A stretch of 64,000 nucleotides of DNA from Maridesulfovibrio zosterae DSM 11974 (GCF_000425265.1 NZ_AUDC01000011.1:186001-250000), one strand, 5' to 3'; positions 18,217 through 27,540 are shown, counted from the stretch's first letter. Notes: generated from the letters alone by a model not told the origin. Numbers and translations: made by a program.

Positions 18217-19233
18217 TTATACTTCCAACTTCCTCTTCTTAATTTTCTCAATAAGAGTAGTCCGTTTAACTCCAAGCAGCTCAGCAGCTTTATTTCGAAC
18301 ACCACCGGATTTCTCCAAGGCTTCAATAAGAATTCTGTCTTCAATCTTTTCAAGAAAATCCTTAAGTCCAGCAGCACCCTGCTCAGCCATATCATCAAGA
18401 GTAGGCCAACTGAAGCCAACAGGCTGCATAAGCTCTGCGACTTTCTTTTTCGGTTCTTTACCAACATCTTTCCAGATTTTATCTGGAAGATCCTCTGGAA
18501 CAATTTCGTCCGCATCGCAGAGAATACACATACGTTCCATGAAATTTTCAAGTTCGCGAACATTGCCGGGCCATGAATATGATACCATCATATCTGCTGC
18601 AACAGCATCAATGCGCAAGGCTTCTATATCCTTATCTTCACTGAAACGATTCAAAAAATGTTTTGCCAGCATCAGGACATCGCCACCACGATCTCTGAGA
18701 GGTGGAAGATGCATAGGAATTACATTGAGTCGATAGAAAAGATCTTCGCGAAAACGTCCGGCAGCAACTTCCTCCTCAAGATCACGATTGGTAGCTGCAA
18801 CAATACGAACATCTACCTTTTTTATGGATGTTCCACCAACCCGTTCAATTTCTTTTTCCTGCAGGACCCTGAGAATTTTAACCTGCAAGCTTAAATCCAT
18901 CTCACCTATTTCATCGAGAAATATTGTACCACCGTCAGCGAGTTCGAACCGACCGGGGCGAGACCGTACCGCATGCGTAAATGCACCTTTTTCATGCCCG
19001 AAAAGCTCAGATTCCAGAAGTTCTTTAGGAATAGCACCGCAGTTCACTGGAACAAAAGGCTTCTCCTTTCGCTTGCTGTTATGGTGCAATGCACGGACCA
19101 GTAATTCCTTCCCCGTGCCGGATTCCCCCGTAACCAGCACGGTACTGTCCGTAGGCGCAACCTTTGCAAGAATAGCAAAGACCTCCTTAAGCGCAGGACT
19201 GTTTCCGATAATTCCATTCACATTAAGAGCCAT
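18217..19233 (-). CDS. Sigma-54-dependent transcriptional activator without sensor domain
   Basis: A 338-residue enhancer-binding protein with the AAA+ core starting almost at residue 1. It has Walker A GESGTGKE (36-43), Walker B GGTIFLDE (101-108) and a C-terminal Fis-type helix-turn-helix (about 300-335, [15 protein letters not shown]). The sigma-54 contact loop reads GAFTHA (83-88) instead of the usual GAFTGA. There is no receiver, PAS or GAF domain, as in PspF and some flagellar regulators, so control probably comes from a partner protein. It lies 47 bases before the large TPR protein gene and is probably its regulator or co-regulated neighbour. Confidence 0.9.
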   Translation of the reverse strand: MALNVNGIIGNSPALKEVFAILAKVAPTDSTVLVTGESGTGKELLVRALHHNSKRKEKPFVPVNCGAIPKELLESELFGHEKGAFTHAVRSRPGRFELADGGTIFLDEIGEMDLSLQVKILRVLQEKEIERVGGTSIKKVDVRIVAATNRDLEEEVAAGRFREDLFYRLNVIPMHLPPLRDRGGDVLMLAKHFLNRFSEDKDIEALRIDAVAADMMVSYSWPGNVRELENFMERMCILCDADEIVPEDLPDKIWKDVGKEPKKKVAELMQPVGFSWPTLDDMAEQGAAGLKDFLEKIEDRILIEALEKSGGVRNKAAELLGVKRTTLIEKIKKRKLEV

Positions 19234-19436
19234 TCGGCCTCCAAAAAAATATTTTCAGGGGATGACTTGATAGATGTTTCACCTGAGTTAGGTGATAGTA
19301 TCATAATAAAATCAGTAACCCTACACATTCACTGTCAATCAAATGACACAAAGTCAATAAGCAAGTTGATTTTTATTACAAAATATAATCAAAAAACTCA
19401 TCGGTACATTTTTAAATTTGTTTAAAAACAAAATTA

Positions 19437-20846
19437 CTACTCCATATCCTCTAATTCCCGACCTCTGGTTTCACGAATCAAAAACATGACAAAGAAAAAA
19501 GACACCGCTGCAAAAAATGTATAACCCAAATAAGTAAATCCAAGGCCAACCCATTCTACAAGAGAAGGAAAAGAAGCGGAAACAACAAAGTTAGCGACCC
19601 ACTGAGCCCCGGCTCCCAAGGCAAGAGCAGATGCCCGCATTCGGTTGTTGAACATTTCTCCAAGCAAAACCCAGACAACAGGTCCCCATGAAAAACCGAA
19701 ACAAAAAACATAAATGTTAGCTGCAACAAGGGCAGTCGTAGCAGTCTCTCCAATAAGCTTAGGATTTCCAGCAGCATCAAGTGGTGCTGTACCAAACAGA
19801 TATGCAAGTATCCCTAAGGTAATGACCATTCCGGCAGATCCTGACAGGAGCAACGGTTTACGCCCGATACAATCAATAAAAACAATCGCAATAAGCGTTG
19901 TCACTATATTTACAATTCCTGTAACAACCGTAATCCACAAGGAATGCTGCTCGGTAAACCCAACACTCCGCCAGAGCATACTTCCATAATAAAAAATTAC
20001 ATTAATCCCAACAAACTGCTGCAATACAGATAGTCCAAGTCCAAGCCAGACAATGTGCTTAAAGCCGATTCGCCCCTTAATATCAGCAAAGGCAGCCCCA
20101 CCTTCGACTTGTAGTGTAACCTTGATTTCTTCTATCTTCTCAAGAACACTATCTCCAATTACTTTTCCTAAAATTTCATGAGCTTCAGTTTCTCTCCCTC
20201 TTCCGATTAGATATCTCGGAGACTCAGGAATCATCATAGATGCAATTAAATAAAGTAAAGCCGGAGGAACCTCAGCCCAAAACATCCAACGCCATGTTTC
20301 AAAACCAAACCACAATTCATTACCGGCAGAACCACCGGCAACCTCAACCAGCATGTAATTACTCAGCATAGCGATAAAAATACCCACGACAATAGCCAAT
20401 TGCTGTAATGACCCAAATCGCCCTCTAAGAGACGCCGGTGAAATTTCGGCAATATAAGCAGGCGTTATGGCACTTGCCAGCCCGATACCGATTCCACCTA
20501 AAATCCTCCAGAAAATGAAATCCCAAACAGTAAAAGGAAGCCCTGCTCCGACGCCACTTGCTGTAAACAACACAGCCGCCAGCATCATACCTTTAATACG
20601 TCCATATTTATCAGAAATATATCCGGACCCCAGTGCACCAACGGCAGAACCAAGTAAAGCCAGTGAAACAGACATTCCAACCAGCACCGGACCGACTTTA
20701 AAATAATCACCCAAAGCGATGACTGCTCCGTTTATAACAGCTGTATCAAATCCAAATAGAAACCCTCCAAGAGCGGCAGCAGTCGACAGAAGTAAAACAA
20801 AAGCAATGCAGGCAGGCTGTTTGTCACTAGTAGGAGCAGAGATCAT
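19437..20846 (-). CDS. Sugar porter family MFS transporter
   Basis: A 469-residue, twelve-segment transporter of the XylE/GLUT sugar porter family. Diagnostic parts are GGFLFGFDTAVINGA in helix 1, SDKYGRIKG between helices 2 and 3, PAYIAEISPASLRGR, PESPRYL in the middle loop, QQFVGINVIFYYG in helix 7 and DCIGRKPLL. Members carry hexoses or pentoses, often with protons. No sugar kinase or catabolic gene lies near it, so the substrate is unknown. It is flanked by its own gaps on both sides and appears monocistronic. Confidence 0.9.
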   Translation of the reverse strand: MISAPTSDKQPACIAFVLLLSTAAALGGFLFGFDTAVINGAVIALGDYFKVGPVLVGMSVSLALLGSAVGALGSGYISDKYGRIKGMMLAAVLFTASGVGAGLPFTVWDFIFWRILGGIGIGLASAITPAYIAEISPASLRGRFGSLQQLAIVVGIFIAMLSNYMLVEVAGGSAGNELWFGFETWRWMFWAEVPPALLYLIASMMIPESPRYLIGRGRETEAHEILGKVIGDSVLEKIEEIKVTLQVEGGAAFADIKGRIGFKHIVWLGLGLSVLQQFVGINVIFYYGSMLWRSVGFTEQHSLWITVVTGIVNIVTTLIAIVFIDCIGRKPLLLSGSAGMVITLGILAYLFGTAPLDAAGNPKLIGETATTALVAANIYVFCFGFSWGPVVWVLLGEMFNNRMRASALALGAGAQWVANFVVSASFPSLVEWVGLGFTYLGYTFFAAVSFFFVMFLIRETRGRELEDME

Positions 20847-21219
20847 CTTTCACCTTCTTAACTTTAAATTAAGCAGCAACATAAAAACATTTTATAATGA
20901 ACATCCTTTCCCATTAACACAGTAAATTTTAGGTGTCATTACAGTTCACTGCTACAGTTACCTGTATGCCACATTTTAAATCATTCAATTTAATTTTAAA
21001 TAAAAATCGCTCTACCTCCATTTTTTATGCTGAAATGATGAAAAATAAAAAGTGAGAACAAAAACGGTAATTAAAATTGTTTCAACTCAGGCACGGATTT
21101 TATTAATTACACTAAAAAAAAGGGTTGAATTTCTTTAAAGAAATTCAACCCCATACAAAGCGCTTACATCGTACTACTTAAAGTCAAAAGACGCTTCTCA
21201 TCTCAAGTACATATATTAA
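20847..21219 (-). other. Intergenic region with a minus-strand terminator
   Basis: A 373-base AT-rich region between two minus-strand genes. It holds the palindromic terminator at 21112-21151. The rest would carry the promoter of the sugar porter gene, which I cannot define. No other feature is visible. Confidence 0.5.
21112..21151 (-). terminator. Palindromic terminator of the COG2509 gene
   Basis: GGGTTGAATTTCTTT and its reverse complement abut without a spacer (21122-21151), a 30-base perfect palindrome. On the minus strand it is followed by eight T residues (A run on the plus strand before 21122), so it ends transcripts of the flavoprotein gene upstream. Confidence 0.85.
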
Positions 21220-22626
21220 TTATTTTTTAATTCTGCTCACAATTTCTTTGGCCGGGATAATACCGGTAGCAGAAGCTGAAACAATGTTTCCGGCCACTCC
21301 CGGGCCATCCCCAGCAACAAAGAGGCCTTCAAGAGCTGTTTCAAGAACTTCTGAAGTTTCAATCTGGGTTGAGAAAAACTTAATTTCCGGAGCATAAAGA
21401 AGTGTTTCTTCGTTAGCTACTCCGGGGACAACATCATTAAGCTTTTCAAGACCTTCAATAAGGTTACGAACTATACGCTCAGGCAGCGCCATAGCGATGT
21501 CACCGCAAGTCACGTTTTTCATAGTAGGTTCAACAAAGCTGTTGCGAACCCTGTTCCATGTAGAACGTCGTCCACGCTTTAGATCACCAAAACGCTGTAA
21601 AATAGGCTTACCGCCACCAATAATAGTTGCAAGTTTCCCTATGGACTCTCCATATGCCTGATTATCAGTAACAGGCTCTTCGAGCACTACTTTAGAAAGA
21701 AAAGCAAAGTTGGTATTTTCCGATTTCTTATCCATATATGCATGTCCGTTCACACAGACAAAATCCTGATAATTTTCAAGTGCGACAAAACCACCCTGAT
21801 TAGTACAAAAAGTGCGAACCTGATCGTCATAAGTGTTAGTACGGATAAAGAAAGTCGGGTCATAAATAACGCTGCAAAGGTCACGCATAATATCACCATG
21901 AACTTCAACACGCACACCAACTTCAATACCACGCTGAGTAATAGCCAGATCATGTCTCTTTGCTACAGATCCCATCCACTCTGCCCCGACACGTCCAGGA
22001 GCGAGAATAACATTTTTAGCTCTATACTCAGCTTTTTTAGTCACTACACCGGCGAGCTTTCCATCCTCAATGAGGATATCTTCAACATTTTCATTGGTAT
22101 GAAAAGTTACTCCCTTCTCCTTGCAATACTCAGCCATAGCTGCAATATGCCCGGGAAGATTGTCACTGCCGAGATGCTTTTGCTTAATAAGCAGCAAATC
22201 GATGCCATGCTTCAAGGCATCTTTTCGAATATTTTTTGCCGTTTCCATGTCAGTAGGAAAAACCTTTCCATCCATGTTGAAACGGTTAAAGATTTCTTCA
22301 GTTTCATCAATGAGAGCTTTTGCCTCAGAAACAGACATAAACTGCGTCAAATCAGTCTTGCCCAGCTTGTGAATATAATTAAGCTTTCCATCTGAGAAAA
22401 GCCCGGCTCCCCCTACACCAGACAAGATGTTACAAGGCTTACACTTGATACATTCCTGATCTCCGGTAATAGGACAGTTTCTTTTAAGGGAACTTTTCCC
22501 TTTTTCGATGACCAGCACATCAAGATTTGTATGCTCGCCAAGATAAAACGCGGCAAAAAGTCCTGCTGGACCACCACCGACAATAATTACATCAAACTCT
22601 TTCTTCCCGGAATTGTTCGGGTTCAT
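21220..22626 (-). CDS. COG2509-type FAD-dependent dehydrogenase
   Basis: A 468-residue flavoprotein of the uncharacterised COG2509 group. It has the dinucleotide-binding motif VIIVGGGPAGLFAA near the N-terminus, the Cys-rich CPITGDQECIKCKPCN segment followed by GVGGAGLFSDGKLN, and a C-terminal VAGDGPGVAGNIVSA flavin contact. The four cysteines could bind a metal or iron-sulfur cluster. The substrate is not known. The open frame reaches a GTG 11 codons upstream, but the ATG used here has a GGAG site about 7 bases before it. Confidence 0.88.
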   Translation of the reverse strand: MNPNNSGKKEFDVIIVGGGPAGLFAAFYLGEHTNLDVLVIEKGKSSLKRNCPITGDQECIKCKPCNILSGVGGAGLFSDGKLNYIHKLGKTDLTQFMSVSEAKALIDETEEIFNRFNMDGKVFPTDMETAKNIRKDALKHGIDLLLIKQKHLGSDNLPGHIAAMAEYCKEKGVTFHTNENVEDILIEDGKLAGVVTKKAEYRAKNVILAPGRVGAEWMGSVAKRHDLAITQRGIEVGVRVEVHGDIMRDLCSVIYDPTFFIRTNTYDDQVRTFCTNQGGFVALENYQDFVCVNGHAYMDKKSENTNFAFLSKVVLEEPVTDNQAYGESIGKLATIIGGGKPILQRFGDLKRGRRSTWNRVRNSFVEPTMKNVTCGDIAMALPERIVRNLIEGLEKLNDVVPGVANEETLLYAPEIKFFSTQIETSEVLETALEGLFVAGDGPGVAGNIVSASATGIIPAKEIVSRIKK

Positions 22627-22874
22627 AATAATCTCCAAATATTGGTCTAGAATCCACACAAATCAAAAAGACGCGCAGAAATGCCAATGTACACTTTTAC
22701 CGAAAAGCAATCAATAAATCAACATTTTCTTCTATTTTTACATCATCAAATAAAATATAATATTATCAAAGCTTTAACTAAGAATATCCAAACAATAACA
22801 CTATCAAAACTTAATCCCTCTTGACCCGACAGAATTACTTTTTTAATTAGACTGTAAAGCAAGAAGGAAAATAC

Positions 22875-23306
22875 ATGAGACTGACCACCAGAAGTAGATA
22901 CGGTACCAGAATGATGCTGGATATAGCGATGCACTGTAGAACAGGACCAGTTCGTATCAGCGATATTGCCAGCCGCCAGGGACTATCCACCAAATACCTT
23001 GAAAAACTCATTCGAGAGCTTAAAAAAGCTGGCTTCATCACCAGCAAAAGAGGCCCCGGTGGAGGACATATTTTGTCAATGTCTCCGGAAGATATCTCCG
23101 TTGGAGATGTTGTAAGAAGCCTTGAAGGTGAATCTGGACTTGTTGAATGCCTTGAAGATGATGTTATGTGCCAGCGCATTGAGAACTGCCCCACCCGTGA
23201 GGTATGGATCAAAGCCAGCAAAGCCATGTATGCAGCTCTTGACGAAATCAGCATCTCAGATTTACTCAAAGAAGGCTCATTCTGTATCAAAACAAACCCA
23301 TTCTAA
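22875..23306 (+). CDS. Rrf2/IscR-family transcriptional regulator
   Basis: A 143-residue DNA-binding protein. A winged helix-turn-helix occupies about residues 1-75 (STKYLEKLIRELKKAGFITS, then RGPGGGH in the wing). It carries three cysteines near 110-125 (ECLEDDVMCQRIENC), the positions that hold a [2Fe-2S] cluster in IscR and relatives. It may therefore sense iron-sulfur status, oxidants or nitric oxide. No iscS or iscU lies beside it, so its targets are unknown. AAGGAA precedes the ATG, and a strong terminator follows. Confidence 0.9.
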   Translation: MRLTTRSRYGTRMMLDIAMHCRTGPVRISDIASRQGLSTKYLEKLIRELKKAGFITSKRGPGGGHILSMSPEDISVGDVVRSLEGESGLVECLEDDVMCQRIENCPTREVWIKASKAMYAALDEISISDLLKEGSFCIKTNPF

Positions 23307-23327
23307 ATTTATACAGCTCGGATAAAA

Positions 23328-23368
23328 ATATCCCTTGTCGGTTTATGTACCGGCAAGGGATATTTTTG
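23328..23368 (+). terminator. Rho-independent terminator after Rrf2 gene
   Basis: A 14-bp stem including one G-T pair (23328-23341 with 23350-23363), an 8-base loop, then a T-rich tail. Confidence 0.88.
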
Positions 23369-23504
23369 TTTTGCACATAGTTATTAACAGCATGTCACTA
23401 ACTCACTAAACTGGTATATTTTTTGATTTAATAAAGACAACTCTTTAGATTTTATTAATAAACTTCTTGCTCATAAGATATTTTATGACCTATCCTTTTT
23501 AATT

Positions 23505-23978
23505 ATGACATACAAAATAATTTTATTATTAATGGTAGTTTCAGGGATAGCGCTCTTCACAGCCGCATGTATATCCACTGCTCCAGACAATCTTGGAGTA
23601 AAAAATGGAAAATTTTCTCCATGCCCTGACAGTCCTAAATGCGTCTCATCGCAGGCAAAAGATCCGTCGCATAGAATTGATGCAATCAAAGCTTCAGGCT
23701 CGGCACAGGAAGTGATGCAGCACCTCACAGAGGTCATAAAACAAATAGAAGGATCAAAAATAATAAAAACAGAAGGCCCATATCTTTATGCTGAATTCAG
23801 AAGTAAAATATTCAGATATGTTGATGACTTCGAATGTTTTTATGATGAACCAAATGGATTAATAGAAGTAAAATCTTCGGCACGGCTCGGATATTACGAT
23901 TTTTCCGTAAACAGAGACAGAGTCGAAAAAATACGCGAACTTTTTAAAGAAAAATCTGACCGAACACTTATACAATAG
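23505..23978 (+). CDS. DUF1499 lipoprotein
   Basis: A 157-residue protein with a lipoprotein signal ending in TAAC, so Cys22 is the probable lipidation site. The mature part has the DUF1499 marks CPDSPKCVSSQ, a middle YLYAEFRSKIFRYVDD and the closing SSARLGYYDFSVNRDRVEKI. The family is exported and its function is unestablished. There is no clear ribosome site before the ATG. It stands 111 bases before the rhodanese gene on the same strand and may share a transcript with it. Confidence 0.85.
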   Translation: MTYKIILLLMVVSGIALFTAACISTAPDNLGVKNGKFSPCPDSPKCVSSQAKDPSHRIDAIKASGSAQEVMQHLTEVIKQIEGSKIIKTEGPYLYAEFRSKIFRYVDDFECFYDEPNGLIEVKSSARLGYYDFSVNRDRVEKIRELFKEKSDRTLIQ

Positions 23979-24031
23979 AAAAATACAATACAATCTCATT
24001 TTAAGTATCAGCATTTAATATTCGACGAGAA

Positions 24032-24086
24032 GTTCTCCTTATGGTTACACGCAAGTAAATAATTACACCTACACCAAAAGGAGAAC
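24032..24086 (+). promoter_or_regulatory. Possible SD-sequestering hairpin before rhodanese gene
   Basis: GTTCTCCTT at 24032-24040 is the exact complement of AAGGAGAAC at 24078-24086, which is the ribosome-binding site of the rhodanese gene (ATG at 24090). A 9-bp stem with a 37-base loop could mask the site. This is a sequence observation; regulation is inferred. Confidence 0.5.
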
Positions 24087-24089
24087 AAC

Positions 24090-24524
24090 ATGAGCTTATC
24101 AAAGAAATTACTGCTGGTATTAGGTACAGCTATCATGACTCTTGTAATTGCAGCCTCTGCCTTTGCTATGAAAGAGAAATATAATTATATGAGTGCTGCA
24201 TCACTGCAAAAAGCCATCGAAAATAAAGCTGATATTGCCATTATAGATATTCAGGAATCAGATGATTTTAAAGCCCACCACATTAAAGGCGCAGTTGAAA
24301 CATGTGCATATCCTGTTAAATCTGATTCAGACAAAATCAAACTTGAAGCAAGTCTGAATGAACTGAAAGATTCCACCAAACCAGTTGTCGTAATTTGCCC
24401 GAGAGGCAAAGGCGGCGCAGAAAGAACAGTTGACTACTTTGTGAAAAAAGGGATTGCACCTTATCGTGTATTTATCCTCACTGAAGGTCAGGGCGGCTGG
24501 TCTTACAGCGTTGAGACAGAATAA
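24090..24524 (+). CDS. Exported rhodanese-like protein
   Basis: A 144-residue protein with a cleavable signal peptide (cleavage near SAFA-MK) and a single rhodanese domain. The catalytic cysteine is Cys103 in the loop CPRGKGGAER, and the IIDIQESDDFKAHHIKGAV segment matches the family's opening. It probably acts in the periplasm on sulfane sulfur or as a thiol carrier, plausible in a sulfur-metabolising bacterium. A strong AAGGAG site fixes the ATG and can be masked by an upstream complement. It ends with its own terminator. Confidence 0.9.
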   Translation: MSLSKKLLLVLGTAIMTLVIAASAFAMKEKYNYMSAASLQKAIENKADIAIIDIQESDDFKAHHIKGAVETCAYPVKSDSDKIKLEASLNELKDSTKPVVVICPRGKGGAERTVDYFVKKGIAPYRVFILTEGQGGWSYSVETE

Positions 24525-24548
24525 TTATTTCCACGTGAAAACAAAAAA

Positions 24549-24580
24549 ATGCCGCCAGAAGTTCTGACGGCATTTTTTTT
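24549..24580 (+). terminator. Rho-independent terminator after rhodanese gene
   Basis: An 11-bp stem with one G-T pair (24549-24559 and 24563-24573), a 3-base loop, then eight or more T residues. Confidence 0.9.
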
Positions 24581-24594
24581 AACCTTAAAATGTC

Positions 24595-24632
24595 GTCGCT
24601 GTTGCTTAACCCATGGGTCAAGCAACAGCGAC
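24595..24632. repeat. Thirteen-base inverted repeat between rhodanese and folE2
   Basis: GTCGCTGTTGCTT (24595-24607) and its exact complement (24620-24632) flank an ACCCATGGGT core that is itself nearly palindromic. No T tract follows on either strand. It lies in the gap between convergent genes and may be a second terminator-like or RNA-stability element. Confidence 0.65.
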
Positions 24633-24696
24633 TATCTCCGGAGCTCAGGTGAAGTCTTTACCTCCCCTGTCTCCCTACTTGTAATATAAGCACAAA

Positions 24697-25464
24697 TCAG
24701 CCTTTGACAATACTTGCAAAAGCACAATGATTGTGAATCGATTCAAAGCTATCCACATCCACTTTGTACCATAATATTTTGGGGTGTTTTTCCAACCCCA
24801 TAGCCGCATTCCGAACAACATCTTCTACAAAAGTCGGATTAGAAAAACTTTTTTCTGTAACATGCTTTTCATCTTCTCTTTTCAGCAATGAATAGACTTC
24901 GCAGGAACCGGACTGTTCAGCAATCTCAACCAGATCTTCAATCCAGACAAACCCATCAGACTTGGTTTTAATATGAACTACTGCCCGCTGACTATGAGCA
25001 CCTTCATCACTGATCGCCTTTGAGCAAGGGCAAACGGTCATAACCGGAATCTTAACTCCAAGAGTGAATTCAAGTTTATTCCCAACAAGCTCACCCTCTA
25101 CAGAGCAATCATAACTCATAACCCCGATACGGCCACTTACAGGGGACTTCTTTTTCAGGCAAAACGGAAAGCTCAATTCAGCATGAGCACTACGCGCTTC
25201 CAGTCTACGCAGAATATCGCTTAATAAATTGAAAAAACTTTCATAATCCAGTTCCTCAGTCCAGTCTTCAAGAGCCTCTACAAAACGGCTCATATGCGTA
25301 CCCTTAAAATGAGCAGGCAAATCAACTGAAAGAGCCACTTTAGCCATTGTATGCTGACTTCCGGTTTTGCGATCACGTACAACCAATGGGAGGGTGAGAT
25401 CCCGCACACCGACACGGTTAATAGACATGGCCACTTTGGCAGGACTATTTTGAACGTCTTCCAT
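24697..25464 (-). CDS. folE2: GTP cyclohydrolase FolE2
   Basis: Type IB GTP cyclohydrolase (COG1469), which makes dihydroneopterin triphosphate from GTP for folate or 7-deazaguanine synthesis. The zinc and catalytic segment [12 protein letters not shown] is present, as are GTHMSRFVE and the C-terminal [11 protein letters not shown] longer reading from 25500 adds 12 residues. I prefer the ATG beginning MEDVQNS because AGGA lies about 7 bases upstream and the length (255) matches characterised FolE2 proteins. FolE2 enzymes can use metals other than zinc and often occur in zinc-limited settings. It lies next to a nickel-type regulator. Confidence 0.92.
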   Translation of the reverse strand: MEDVQNSPAKVAMSINRVGVRDLTLPLVVRDRKTGSQHTMAKVALSVDLPAHFKGTHMSRFVEALEDWTEELDYESFFNLLSDILRRLEARSAHAELSFPFCLKKKSPVSGRIGVMSYDCSVEGELVGNKLEFTLGVKIPVMTVCPCSKAISDEGAHSQRAVVHIKTKSDGFVWIEDLVEIAEQSGSCEVYSLLKREDEKHVTEKSFSNPTFVEDVVRNAAMGLEKHPKILWYKVDVDSFESIHNHCAFASIVKG

Positions 25465-25520
25465 TTTTTTCCTGAAATTTATTTGATGCGCTGTAACCAT
25501 CTATCTGAGACAATTTAATA

Positions 25521-25551
25521 GCTAGAGGAGTTTTATAAAAACTCCTCTAGC
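25521..25551. repeat. Fourteen-base hairpin between nikR-like gene and folE2
   Basis: GCTAGAGGAGTTTT (25521-25534) is complementary to 25538-25551 with a 3-base loop. The sides carry internal T and A runs, so it could end transcription in either direction. It probably separates the NikR-like gene from folE2. Confidence 0.7.
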
Positions 25552-25644
25552 CTTTTAAAAATCTTTAATAAACTTTGCGCTGGTTGAATAAAAATTTAGA
25601 TTAAAAGTAGTAAAGAACTATACAGCTAATCCATTTCACAATAG

Positions 25645-26064
25645 CTAAACAAGTGTCTCGCCGGTAGTAGTAAGTCCAAGTTTTCCGTGCTTAACACCTT
25701 TAGTCGAGATAAGACGATGAGCAAGCTCTTTGATCAACTTACCATTGCCTTTAAGCACCATTACTTCGAGACAGTTATCGTGATCAAGATGAACATGCAG
25801 AGTAGACATTATAAGATCATGGCTATCATGCTGCAGCTCAGTCAGCCTCTGTGACAAACCGGTATGGTGATGATCGTAAACTAGGGAAAGTGTACCGGCC
25901 ATTTCACCTTCGGTTTCATCCCATTCTTTTTCAACCAGCATATTACGGATCAAATCTCTGATTGCCTCAGAGCGGGTCTGGTAACTTTTTTCATCACAAA
26001 GTTTATCAAATTTTTCAAGCAGGTCGGAATCAAGGGAAACCCCGAAACGTATTGTTTTGCCCAT
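25645..26064 (-). CDS. nikR: NikR-like nickel-responsive regulator
   Basis: A 139-residue ribbon-helix-helix regulator. The DNA-binding strand ([18 protein letters not shown]) is N-terminal, and the C-terminal ACT-like domain carries the nickel ligands in the spaced His/Cys set around [20 protein letters not shown], matching the H-x10-H-x-H-x5-C arrangement of NikR. It would repress genes when nickel is high. Sulfate reducers use nickel in hydrogenase, yet no nickel transporter is adjacent. The open frame extends upstream to a TTG, but the ATG used here follows a GGAGG site. It lies 19 bases after the methyltransferase stop, so the two are likely co-transcribed. Confidence 0.9.
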   Translation of the reverse strand: MGKTIRFGVSLDSDLLEKFDKLCDEKSYQTRSEAIRDLIRNMLVEKEWDETEGEMAGTLSLVYDHHHTGLSQRLTELQHDSHDLIMSTLHVHLDHDNCLEVMVLKGNGKLIKELAHRLISTKGVKHGKLGLTTTGETLV

Positions 26065-26083
26065 TTTCAAACCTCCGTAGCGA

Positions 26084-26749
26084 TTATATTTTGTGTCCGG
26101 GAACAACTTCCCGAATATTAACTGTCATTTCAGCATTGCAGCAAGCTGCCTTTTCCGTAAGCGGCAATGAAGTCTGCCAACCTAGATTTTCAAGTTTGCT
26201 CCAGACAGGATAGGAAACATCCCTGACAGGCTCTGCCATCCAGATCATACCACATGGCTTAAGCACCCTGCGAAAAAGTTTCTCCAATGGATCAAAAAAC
26301 CTTTTTTCGTAAAGAATATCGCCACCCCAGATAAAATCAAATGAATCTTCGGCCAAAGCAGGATCACGCCAATCCATCTGTAGCCACAATGGCTGCTCAG
26401 TCTTATTTATTTGAGCATTTTCTCTGGCATATACGAGCGGTGCGAATTCATAATCAAAAGCAACAACTTCTGCTCCGAGAGACTGGCCTATTATAGCAGT
26501 CAAACCAAGCCCGCAGCCAAGATCTAAGCATTTCTTACCCCTGATAGATGCGGCATTACGATAAAGCCATTCACCGAGAAGAACACTTGCAGGCCAAAGT
26601 TCAGCCCAGTAAGGAAGACGTTCATCCTCACCAAATTCATCCTCACCGATGGAATCCCATAAGGTTTCAAGATCAGCTGTACGCTCAATATCCCAAATCC
26701 TTCCGGCAGTTTTGATCTTGAGAGTCTCCTTGTCAGTCGACACGACCAT
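26084..26749 (-). CDS. SAM-dependent methyltransferase, lysine/NNMT-like (Methyltransf_16) type
   Basis: A 221-residue class I methyltransferase. The SAM-binding segment [20 protein letters not shown] is near residue 74. [17 protein letters not shown] precedes it and [15 protein letters not shown] follows, the arrangement seen in protein-lysine and nicotinamide N-methyltransferase relatives. The methyl acceptor is unknown, with a protein lysine one possibility. It begins the minus-strand pair with the NikR-like gene and diverges from gcvH. GGAG precedes its ATG by about 9 bases. Confidence 0.82.
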   Translation of the reverse strand: MVVSTDKETLKIKTAGRIWDIERTADLETLWDSIGEDEFGEDERLPYWAELWPASVLLGEWLYRNAASIRGKKCLDLGCGLGLTAIIGQSLGAEVVAFDYEFAPLVYARENAQINKTEQPLWLQMDWRDPALAEDSFDFIWGGDILYEKRFFDPLEKLFRRVLKPCGMIWMAEPVRDVSYPVWSKLENLGWQTSLPLTEKAACCNAEMTVNIREVVPGHKI

Positions 26750-27097
26750 TACTGTCTGCTCCTACATATAACATAACAATTTTATAAGTATTTATATTTA
26801 AAAATAGTGACATCGGGCAGAATCCACCCTTAAAAACAAATCTACATACAAACTCTTTACTAGCTGCGTATGCCCTTTTTCGTCAAAACACAAGTTTTAG
26901 TAACACGGACAAATTCACTGCAAATTTATAAAATTATTAATTTTTTCATTATGCGCTAAATTTTTATGTAAATTTTATGAAAATTGCCCTTCACAAAGGC
27001 TTTTATTTCTTAAGCATGAATGCTATCTGTCACAAGTTCATTTAATGCATATCAGTTAGGAAAATTCAATTTTTTGTTCACACATAAAGGAGGCCTC
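26750..27097. other. Divergent promoter region upstream of gcvH
   Basis: A 348-base AT-rich region between the methyltransferase and gcvH. I looked for a glycine riboswitch because the downstream genes make the glycine cleavage system and saw no match to its conserved core. No gene or RNA is evident; it presumably holds both promoters. Confidence 0.5.
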
Positions 27098-27478
27098 ATG
27101 ATCCCCCAGGAACTTCTTTACGCCAAATCTCACGAATGGCTCAAAGTAGACGGTGAAAACGGAACTATCGGTATTTCCCATTTTGCACAGGAACAGCTCG
27201 GCGATCTTACATTCGTCGAACTTCCTCAGGTAGGAGATTCATTTGCAGCCGGTGACGAATTCGGTTCTATCGAATCAGTAAAAGCTGCCAGTGAAATATA
27301 CGCTCCTGTAGACTTCGAAGTTATTGCTATAAATGAAGCACTCGAAGACGCTCCCGAAAAAGTTAACGAAGACCCTTATGGTGACGGCTGGATGGTCAAA
27401 GTTAAAATAACCGGTCCAACAGACGCTCTTCTTGATGCAGCAGCCTACGAAAAGGTTACTGAAGAAGAAGATCATTAA
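27098..27478 (+). CDS. gcvH: Glycine cleavage system H protein
   Basis: A 126-residue lipoyl carrier that shuttles the aminomethyl group between the P protein and the T and L proteins. The lipoylated lysine is Lys62, in GSIESVKAASEIYAP. The family's opening SHEWLKVDG and closing DGWMVKVK are also visible. The frame is open 26 codons further upstream, but AAGGAGG stands just before the ATG used here. It is the first gene of the glycine decarboxylase operon. Confidence 0.95.
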   Translation: MIPQELLYAKSHEWLKVDGENGTIGISHFAQEQLGDLTFVELPQVGDSFAAGDEFGSIESVKAASEIYAPVDFEVIAINEALEDAPEKVNEDPYGDGWMVKVKITGPTDALLDAAAYEKVTEEEDH

Positions 27479-27504
27479 TCTGGAGCAATTCTAGTATAGT
27501 TAAC

Positions 27505-27540
27505 AATTTCCCCGCCGGCCGCTCACGTCAGCGGGGAATT
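27505..27540 (+). repeat. Short GC-rich hairpin between gcvH and gcvPA
   Basis: TTCCCCGC (27508-27515) pairs with GCGGGGAA (27531-27538), with further bulged pairs outside. There is no T tract. It may set the relative stability of the gcvH and gcvP parts of the transcript. Confidence 0.45.

Noticed and set aside
17963-18736. A 257-codon plus-strand frame antisense to the TPR and sigma-54 activator genes
   Set aside because: It is a shadow of two well supported minus-strand genes and its translation has no family features.
21742-22395. A 217-codon plus-strand frame inside the COG2509 gene
   Set aside because: The opposite strand encodes a clear flavoprotein; the frame lacks a ribosome site and known motifs.
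26750-27097. A glycine riboswitch before gcvH
   Set aside because: I looked for the conserved glycine-aptamer core on both strands and found none, although the region is long enough.
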